DNA of 64,000 nucleotides from Sphingomonas jatrophae (GTDB lineage Bacteria; Pseudomonadota; Alphaproteobacteria; Sphingomonadales; Sphingomonadaceae), in NCBI RefSeq assembly GCF_900113315.1, contig NZ_FOZG01000003.1, forward strand, positions 620,001 through 684,000, read 5' to 3'. The number at the start of each line of letters is the position of its first letter. Position 1 is the first letter of the stretch. The notes below the pieces were generated by a model. The model had not been told where the DNA came from. It worked only from the letters and a program-made list of their open reading frames with translations, and made no database searches. The translations under genes were made by a program, and so were the position numbers. Shown piece by piece: positions 1 through 9,600 of this stretch.

Positions 1-488
1 CGATGCTGGAGGACATTCTCGTGCTCGCCCGCACCGGCCGGTCGCGGGAGGAGGCGCGCCCGATCGATGTCGCCGCGCTAGCCGAGGCTGTGGTCGAGGA
101 TTTTGCCCGCCTCGGGCACGATGTCGCCTTCGCGCCCGGCGCGCCCGTCATCGCGCGGGTACAGCCCAACCTCGTCCGCCGCGCGCTGTCCAATCTGGTC
201 GACAATGCCATCTGCTATGCCGGGCAGGCCACCGTCTCGGTGGTCGCATCGGGAGATTGGCTCGAGGTGCGGGTGGTGGATCACGGCCCCGGCATTCCGG
301 CGGCGGAGCGGGCGCTCGTCCGGCAGCCCTTCTACCGGATCGAGGGATCGCGAAACCGGGAGACGGGCGGCGGCGGACTTGGCCTCGCCATCGCGCAAAG
401 CGTTGCCGAAAGCCATGGCGGGCGGCTCGAGCTGACCGGGACCGAGCCGCACGGGCTGACCGCGATCATCACGCTTCCGCTGCGCTGA
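1..488 (+). CDS. Sensor histidine kinase, C-terminal part (cut by window edge)
   Basis: This is the ATP-binding end of a two-component sensor histidine kinase, which autophosphorylates a His and passes the phosphate to a response regulator. The sensor and most of the DHp region lie outside the window. Seen in the visible 161 residues: an N-box (ALSNLVDNAI, about 61-70), a G1 box (DHGPGIP, about 93-99) and a G2 box (GGGGLGLAI, about 122-130), the order of a HATPase_c domain. It ends in TGA at 488. The ATG at base 3 is internal, because the preceding bases continue in frame. The signal cannot be inferred from this piece, and a partner regulator would be expected upstream, outside the window. 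The next gene is 210 bp away and encodes an unrelated secreted protein. Confidence 0.9.
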   Translation, partial: MLEDILVLARTGRSREEARPIDVAALAEAVVEDFARLGHDVAFAPGAPVIARVQPNLVRRALSNLVDNAICYAGQATVSVVASGDWLEVRVVDHGPGIPAAERALVRQPFYRIEGSRNRETGGGGLGLAIAQSVAESHGGRLELTGTEPHGLTAIITLPLR

Positions 489-544
489 AGCCGCCTGCCC
501 CTTCGACACGGTGCGCAATCTGTTTTCAACAAAAGATATCAAGT

Positions 545-584
545 GTTCTTGGAGCGCGCGCGTCTTTTCTTCACGTCCAAGAAC
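545..584. repeat. Inverted repeat in the AT-richer gap before the giant gene
   Basis: GTTCTTGGA (545-553) is repeated in inverse as TCCAAGAAC (576-584), with 22 bases between. It sits in the 489-698 gap, whose 520-600 part is clearly richer in A/T than its surroundings. It could be a hairpin after the kinase gene or an operator for the giant gene. No T-run follows, so a simple intrinsic terminator is unlikely. Confidence 0.4.
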
Positions 585-698
585 TTCCTTGAGAATCTGA
601 TCCATTTCGGTAAGAGCAGGCTGCGGGAGCCAGCCTAAACAGATCAGCTGCAATCGCGTGCGGGATGGCCCTGCGCGGGGTGCGGGGAAGGGCTGGCC

Positions 699-3600
699 AT
701 GGTCTCGCCGGGGGGCAGCATGGTGAATCTGGTACGTCGCGTTGGCGGTGAGCTTCTCGTCAACACGCAGGTCAACGGCGCGCAGCAGGCCCCGACGGTG
801 ACGTGGCTGGCCGGCGGCGGGTTCGTCGTGACGTGGCAGGACACCAACTCGCTAAGCGGTGCGGACAGCACCGCCAGCATCAAGGCGCAGATGTTCGACG
901 CGGCCGGCACCAGGGTGGGCGCCGAGCTGCTGGTCAACACTGCGGGCACCGGCTTCAAATATGAGCCGACCACCACCGGGCTCGCAAATGGCGGCTTCGT
1001 CGTCACGTGGCACGATGGCAGCAACACGCTGGGCGACGCATCGGGCACCAGCATCAAGGCACAGATCTTCAGCGCGAGCGGGGCGAAGGTCGGCAGCGAG
1101 TTCCGCGTCAACACGCAGGTGAACGCCGATCAGTCGATGGCGACGATCACCAATCTCGCGGGTGGCGGCTTCGTCATATCGTGGCAGGACAGCAGCGGAA
1201 CGCTGGGCGACACGAGCAGCAGCAGCGTAAAGGCGCAGATCTACAACGCCGCGGGCACGAAGGTGGGCGGCGAGTTCCTCGTCAACACGCAGACCGCCTC
1301 CGCCCAGTTCCAGCCCTCGATCACCAGCCTGGCGGGTGGCGGCTTCGTCGTCAGCTGGCGGGACGAGAGCACGTCGCTTTATGGTGGGGATTACACCATC
1401 AAGGCGCAGCTGTTCAGCGCGACCGGCGCCAAGACCGGCGCCGAGTTCCTGATCGACGCCACCGCCTCCCGCGGCAATTACGGCGTTCCCCAGCTCGCTC
1501 GCCTGGAAAATGGCGGCTTTGTCGCCACTTGGCTGGCGCTCGAGGGCGTCAAGGCGCAGGTGTTCGACGCGTCGGGCGTAAAGGTCGGTGGGGAGACGCT
1601 CGTCACGCCGGGCATCCGCACGGGCATCCAGCTCAATATCGGCCCCGCGGTGACCGGCACAGCAGATGGCGGCTTTGCAGTGACGTGGGTTCAGGCGCAG
1701 GCCGGTGCCGGCGAGCCCACCGGTCAGAACATCCACGCACAGACGTTCGATGCGACCGGCGCTCGCGTCGGCAGCACCTTCATGGTGAACTCGGAGACGC
1801 TGAGCAGCCAGGACCTGCCGACCATCGCCGGCATCGCCGGAGGCGGCTTCGTCGTCAGCTGGCAGGATCAGAGCGGCACGCTCGGCGATGCCAGCAGCCT
1901 CAGCATCAAGGCGCAGGTGTTCGGCATGGCCGCCGCAGCCGCTCCAACGGCACTCGCCTTGTCCTCGACGAGTGTGGACGAAGGCGCCGGCACTCTCACG
2001 GGCGCGACCGTCGGCACGCTCAGCGTGACGGACGCGGATTTCAACGACGTGCTCACCTACACGTTGCTCGCCGACTCCAGCGAGGGCGGCTTCGCCATTT
2101 TGGGCGGCAAGCTCGTCGTCGCGGACGCCGCCAAGCTCGATTACGAGACCAACAGCACGCCGACCGTCACCGTCCGTGCGACCGATGCGGGCGGCCACAC
2201 GATCGACCGCACTTTCACGATCACGCTGCGCGACGTGGACGAGACGCGCCCGGCGACGAAGGTGGGCGGCGAGTTCCTGGTCAACACGGTGACCGCCGGC
2301 AGCCAGAGCGATCCGGCGATCGCCCGTCTGGCCGACGGTGGCTTCGTCGTCACCTGGGCCAATGGCAATGACGTGCTGGCGCAGCGTTTCGACGCGGCGG
2401 GCGCGAAGCTCGGCGGCGAGTTCGTCGCCAATACCAGCACGCATGGCTATCAGGCGGCGCCCACAGTCGGCGCGCTGAGCGGCGGTGGCTTCGTCATCGG
2501 TTGGGAGGACTTCACCCCGCTGGGTGCCGACACGAGCGGCACGTCCGTCCGCGTGCAGGTGTTCGGCGCGTCTGGCACCAAGGTGGACGGGCCGTTCGTC
2601 GCCGCCACGCAGACAGCGGGCGACCAGCTCGCGCCGAGCATCGTCGGAATGGCCGACGGTAACTTCGTGGTCACGTGGCAGGATGGCAGCGCCACTCTTG
2701 GCGATGCCGAAGGGACCAGCATCAAGGCGCAGATCTTCACGTCGGGCGGTGCGAAGGTCGGCTCCGAGACCCTCGTCAACACGAAGACGGACGGTTGGGA
2801 GAATATGCCCAGTGTCGCGGCGCTGGCCGGGGGCGGCTTCGTCGTCACCTGGTATTACGGCGCCACTGCCGGCCGGCCCGCGCCGGGCAGTTCGCTCGAA
2901 TCGAACATCAAGGCGCAGCTGTTCGATGCGGCGGGCAACCGTGTCGGCGGCGAGCTGCCCGTCAACACGCAGGGTGCCAACTTCCAGGGTATGCCCGTGG
3001 TCGGTGCGCTGGCCGGGGGCGGCTTTGTCGTCAGCTGGACCGATTATAGCGGCACGCTGGGCGATACGAGCGAGGACAGCGTCAAGGCGCAGCTGTTCGA
3101 CGCCGCCGGCAACCGGCTGGGGGGTGAGTTCCTCGTCAACACCATGACCGCCAGCAGCCAGCTGGCGCCGACGATCAGCGCATTGCCGGATGGCGGCTTC
3201 GTCATCTCTTGGCAGGACGGCAGCGGCACATTGGGCGATGCCAGCGCCACCAGCATCAAGGCGCAGGCCTTCACCGCCAGCGGCAGCCGCATCGGCCGCG
3301 AGTTCCTCGTCAACACCAACACCGCGAATGCGCAGGGAGCGCCCGCAATCGCCACACTGACGAACGGCAAGATCGTCGTGGCATGGCAGGATGGCAGCGG
3401 CACACTGGGCGATACGAGCGGCACCAGCATCAAGGCACAGATCGTCGCGCTGGTCGGTCCCGCCGCCCCCGTCGCCGCGGCCGACAGCTTCACGACCACC
3501 GAAGACACCGTGCTCACCATTGCGGGCCCCGGTGTGCTCGCCAACGATACGGATGCGAACGGCGATGTGCTGACCGCGCAGCCCTTTTCCGGCCCGGCGC

Positions 3601-6600
3601 ACGGCACGCTGACGCTCGATCAGAGTGGCGGCTTCGTCTACACGCCGTTTGCGGATTTCACCGGCACCGACAGCTTCACCTATATGGCGCATGACGGCAC
3701 CTCCCTGGGAAATGCCGCCACCGTCACCATCACGGTCACCGCGGTGGACGATGCGGCCGTCGCCGTCGCGGACAATGCTGCGATCCTCGAGAACCAGACT
3801 GCGACGATCGCGGTGCTGGCGAACGATCGAGATCCCGATTCCCCGCTCGCGATCGCCAGGATCGACGGCACGGCCATCGTGGCCGGCGCGAGCGTGACGC
3901 TCGCCTCCGGCGCGATCGTCACGCTCAATGCCGATGGTACGATCGGCTATGATCCGCATGGCGCATTCGACACGCTGATCTCGCCCGGCACCGGCCCCGG
4001 CACGACGGCCGCGACCGACAGCTTCACCTACACGCTGGCAGGCGGCGGCAGCGCGACCGTGTCGGTCGGCATCACCGGCGTCGGCGTTGCGGACGACGGC
4101 ACCGGCGGGCTCGTCCGCCGCCACGGGGACGAAGTCCTCGTCAATACGGAGACCTGGTCCTATCAGACCGAGCCGAGCATCAGCTGGCTGGCCGATGGCG
4201 GCTATGTCGTCACCTGGCAGGACCTTAGCGGCACGCTGGGAGATGCGGACGGCGCCAGCATCAAGATGCAGCGCTTCGACGCCGCCGGCAACAAGGTGGG
4301 CGCGGAGACGCTGGTCAACACGGCGACCGCCAGTGCGCAGTCCACGCCCTCTGTAACCGGCCTGCCGAATGGCGGGTTCGTCACCACATGGCAGGATTTC
4401 TCGCGGGCCGGTAATCCGGCGGATTACGACGGCAGCGGCATCAAGGCGCAGCTGTTCGACGCGGCAGGAGCGAAGGTCGGCAGCGAGCTGCTCGTCAACA
4501 CGCAACTTCCCGGCAACCAGGAAGCGCCGGTCGTTACCGATCTGGCCGGCGGCGGCTTCGTCATCACCTGGTCCGATCCGAGCGGCACGCTCGGCGATAC
4601 CAGCTACACGAGCATCAAGGGCCAGATCTACAACGCCACAGGCGGCAGGATCGGCAGCGAGTTCCGCGTCAACACGCAGACCGCGCAGCAGCAGGAAAGG
4701 GCGGTCGTCCAAGGGCTGACCAACGGCGGCTTCGTCGTCACGTGGGAGGATCGCAGCAAGACGCTGGGCGACAGCAGCGAATCGAGCATCAAGGCCCAGC
4801 TGTTCGGTGCGTCGGGTGCCAAGATCGGCGGCGAGTTCCTCGTCAACACGGTGACGGAAGGCAATCAGTCCAACCCGACTGTCGCCGAGCTTGCCGATGG
4901 CAGCTTCGTGATCGGCTGGTCCGGTCCCGATGGCCAGCAAGCGCAGCTCTTCAGTGCCACGGGCGCGAAGCTCGGCGGCGAGTTCGCCATCGGCAGCGGC
5001 CAGCAGCTGACGCTTTCCGCTGCTACGGGCGGATGGTTCGTCGCCACGTGGACGCAGGTCAATGGCGAAGGCGGGAACGCCACCGGCAACGATGTGGTCG
5101 CGCAGGTGTTCGATGGAAGCGGCGCCCGGCTCGGCGGCACGTTCGTGGTCAGCGCCTCGGCCGCCGGGCATCAGGGCAACCCCGCGGTCAGCCGCCTGCC
5201 CGCCGGCGGCTTCGTCGTCACCTGGGAGGATGCGAGCCCCGGCAATGGCGACGGATCGTATAACGGCCTCAAGGCGCAGGCCTTTCGGTTCGAGACGGCC
5301 GGGGCACCGACCGACATGTCCCTGTCGTCCACGGTAGTAGACGAGGGCCGCGGCACCGTCGCAGGCTTTGCCATCGGCCGGTTCGGCATCACCGATCCGG
5401 ACGTGAACGACAGGTTCACCTACACGATCCTGAGCGACGCGACGGGCGGCGGCTTCGCCATCGCGGGCGACCAGCTCGTCGTCGCCGATCCGGCCAGGCT
5501 CGATTACGAGACGAACGCCGCACCCGCCATCACCGTGCGCGGCACCGATGCCGCCGGCAACGTGATCGATCGCACCTTCACCATCACGGTACGCGACGGG
5601 GACGAGACGCGGCGCGTCGAGAAGGTCGGCGGCGAGGTCCTCGTCAACACCGGCACGTTCGGCGCGCAGAGCGATCCCACCGTCACCCGCCTCGCGGGTG
5701 GTGGCTTCGTCGTCACCTGGACGGACAATTACGACAATGTCCGCGCGCAGCTGTTCGACAATGCCGGCGGCAAGGTGGGCGGCGAGCTTTCCGTCAACAC
5801 GCAGACCGCGAATACACAGGATGGTGCGGCCGTCGCCGCCCTTGCAGGGGGCGGTTTCGTCGTCAGCTGGCAGGATGGCAGCGGCACGCTCGGTGACAAT
5901 GACGGGACCAGCATCAAGGCGCAGCGCTTCGACGCGACCGGCGCGAAGGTGGGGGGCGAGTTCCTCGTCAACAGCCTGACGGCAGGCGGACAGTCCGACG
6001 TTGCCATCGCCGGGCTTGCCGGGGGTGGCTTCGTGGTCACCTGGTACGATTGGACGCAGCCGCATGAGCCCGCAGACGGCAGCGGCGAAGGTGTCCATGC
6101 CCAGATCTTCGACGCAGGCGGCAATCGCGTGGGCGGGGAGTTCAACGTTAACACTTACTCGCTGAACAGCCAGTTCGATGCCAAGGTGACCGGCCTCGCC
6201 GATGGCGGCTTCGTCGTGACCTGGACGGACGGGAGCATGACGCTCGGCGATACCGCCGGCTACAGCGTCAAGGGGCAGCGATACGATGCCGCGGGCGCGC
6301 CTGTCGGCAGCGAATTCCTCGTCAATACGACGACCAGGTCGGTACAGGCCGAAGCCGATGTCACCGCGCTGCCCGGCGGCGGCTTCGTCGTCGTCTGGCG
6401 CGACACAAGCTACACGCTCGGCGATGCCGACGGCACGTCGATCAAGGCGCAGCTGTTCGGCGCATCGGGCGAGAAGCTTGGCGGCGAGTTCCTCGTCAAC
6501 GCCACAACCGCCCATGACCAGACAGCGCCGAGTGTCGCCGTCCTATCCGACGGCGGGTTCGTCGTGACGTGGGACAATCGCGGCTCCGACAACGGTTTCA

Positions 6601-9600
6601 ACAGCAATGCGTCGGAGGTTCGTGGTCAGGCCTTTACCGCCACCGGCAACAAGGTGGGTGGCGAGTTCCTCGTCAACACGCAGAGCGCGGGCGATCAGAG
6701 CACCTCGGACGTCGTGGCGCTGGCCGACGGTCGCTTCGTCGTCGTCTGGCAGGATGACGGGCAAACCGGCGGCGACGACAGCTATCTTGCCATCAAGGCG
6801 CAGATTCTGGCCGTTGCGGCGCCTACCCCGCCGGTCGCATCGGCCGACGCCTATGTGGTGGACGAGGATGGCAGCCTCGTCGTCCCCGCCGCCTCCGGCG
6901 TGCTGGCCAATGATGGTGGCGGCGATGGCCCGTTGACAGCGGTGCTCGTCTCCGGCCCGGCGCACGGCGTGCTGTCGCTCGCCCCCTCGGGCGGGTTCAC
7001 CTACGCGCCCGTGTCCAATTACGCCGGCAACGACAGCTTCACCTATCGTCCGTTCGATGGTGCCCTCTACGGCGCGCCGGTGGCCGTGATGATCTCGGTG
7101 GCCGCAGTCGACGACCCCGCCGTCGCCGGCAATGACGTGGCGACCGTCGCCGAAAACCGCAGCGCGACCATCGCGGTGCTGGCGAACGACGCGGATCCCG
7201 ATTCCGAGCTGGCGGTCGCGGCGGTGAACGGCACCGCGATCGCCCGCGGCCAGACGGTAACGCTGGCATCAGGCGCACTCGTCCGCCTCAATGCCGACGG
7301 CACGCTCGACTATGATCCCAATCAGAAGTTCGACGCGCTGGTCGCGCCCGGCGGCGCCGGCGCCAGCACGGCGACGGACAGCTTCAGCTATACGCTGGCC
7401 AGCGGCGGCAGCGCGACGGTGACGGTGACGATCACCGGCGTCGACCAGACGACCGAGACCTATGTCGGCACGGCCGGCGCCGACACGTTCAGCATCAACA
7501 TCGCCACCCTCTCCTCGCAGGACACCGTAAGCGGCGGGGCCGGCAACGATACGCTGGCGCTGTCCGGGACGGGCGCCCTCCCCGCCTCGGCGCTGGCGGG
7601 GATGAATTCGATCGAGGTGCTGACGCTGCTCAACGGCGGCATGTCGCTGGCGTTCAACGATGCCGTGGCAGCCGCCAATGGCCCGACGCTGACGGTCAAC
7701 GGCTCCGCCGGCAATGACGCGGTGGATTTCTCCGCGGTAACGCTGGCGACACGCACCCTCGCGGTCCGCTCCGGCGGCGGCAATGACGTGTTCCGCGGTG
7801 GTGGGGGCAATGACGTGTTCCGCTTCGCCGCGGCCGAGCTGACGGCGGCGGACACGGTGGTGGGCGGGGGCGGGACGATCGACCAGCTCGTCTTCGAGAC
7901 GGCGGGGGCGGTTAGTGCCGCGAGCATGGCCGGCGTGTCCGGGATCGAGCGCTATGTGCTCGCCGCTGGCGGTAACGCTCTGACCTTCAATGCAGCCAAT
8001 GCAGCGGGGGTTGCGGGTGGCGTGATCCAGGTGATCACCAGCGTCGGCAATGACAGCGTCAACGGCACGGCACTGACTGATGCTGTCCTTGAAATCAGCG
8101 CCAGCGGCGGCCTCGACACCATCTACGGGACCAGTGGCGGCGATACGGTGCGGATCGGCGGCAGCGATCTTGCGGGCGACACGATCAACGGTTTCAGCGG
8201 CTACGACAATATCGTCGTGACCAGCGCCGACACGCTGAGCGTCGCCGATCTCGCCGGGCTCGCCAATGTCGACCAGATCACGCTGAACGCGGCGGGCACG
8301 TCCGTGACGATCAACAATGCGATCGCGGGCGCCAATGCCGGTGTGCTGGCCGTCTACGGATCGAGCGGCAACGACATCGTCGACGGCAGCAGCGTGACGC
8401 TGGCGACGCGCAGCCTGGCGATCACTGCGCTCGGCGGCAACGACGTGTTCCGCGGCGGTGTCGGCTATGACGTGTTCCGCTTCAACATGGCGGAGCTGAC
8501 CAGCGGCGACACGGTCGCGGGCGGTAGTGGCGCAGGCGTCGATGCGATCAACTTCATGACGGCAGGCACGCTGGCTGCGGGGGCGCTGGCAAATGTGTCG
8601 GGCATCGAGCGACTGACCTTCGTCGCGGGTGCCAACGCCGTCACGCTCGGCGACGCCTTCGTCGGCAGTGCGACCGGGCAGCGCGTCGTCGTTTACGGCA
8701 ACAACGGTAGCGACACGGTGGATGGCGCGGGGCTGACCGGCGCCAACCGGATCGAGATCTACGCCGGTCTGGGCAACGACGTCCTCCGCGGTGGCGCAGC
8801 CAACGACCTGTTCCGCTTTGCTGCCGCGGGTCTCGACGGGAGCGACCTTGTGGCGGGCGGTGCTGGTTACGACGAGCTTTCGATCTCCACCGGCGGGCAG
8901 CTGAGTGCGGCGCAGCTGGCGAACGTATCAGGGATCGACCAGATCACCTTCGCCACCGGCGGTTTGTCCGTCACGCTCGACAATGCCGTGGCTGCGGCGA
9001 ACGGCGCGACGCTGACCATGTTCGGTTCGGCCGGCAATGACAGCGTCGATGCCAGCGCCGTCACCGACACGACGCGCGGGATCAACGCCGTGGCCGGCGC
9101 AGGCAATGACAGCTTCCGAGGGGGGCTGGGAGCTGACACGTTCCGCTTCGCAGCCGGCGATCTCACCGCCGCCGATATCGTTTCGGGCGGCGGTGGCAGC
9201 GCCGTCGACGCGCTGCAGATCACCACCGCCGGTACCGTTGCCGCGGCCGCTCTGGCGCGCGTCAGCGGCATCGAGGCGGTGTCACTGAACGTGGCCGACA
9301 TCCGCCTGTCGCTGTCCGACGCCTTCGTCGGCTCGGCAAGCAATCGCGCGGTGACGATCTACACCTCTGCCGGCGCCGACTATGTCAACGCCGCCGCTGT
9401 CACCACCGTCGGCAACCGCATCGACGTGGCGCTGACCACAGGCGACGACACCGTCATCGGCGGCGCCGGCGACGACACCATCCGCGTCGCCGCCGCGAAC
9501 CTGACGGCCGGCGATACGCTGTCCGGCGGTGGCGGGCGTGACACGCTGGTCCTCAACGGCACCGGCATGATCTCGCTTGGCGGCAATGTCAGCGGCATGG

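Noticed and set aside
852-6515. A 1,887-codon open frame on the minus strand inside the giant gene
   Set aside because: It runs antisense to a clearly repeated, domain-rich protein. High-GC repeats keep the opposite frame open, and the translation (Arg/Asp-rich, no domains) repeats only because the sense strand repeats.
732-6825. Possible CRISPR or satellite array because of the many regular repeats
   Set aside because: The repeats stay in one reading frame, vary at third positions and encode a constant ~58-residue unit. They are protein repeats, not a CRISPR array.
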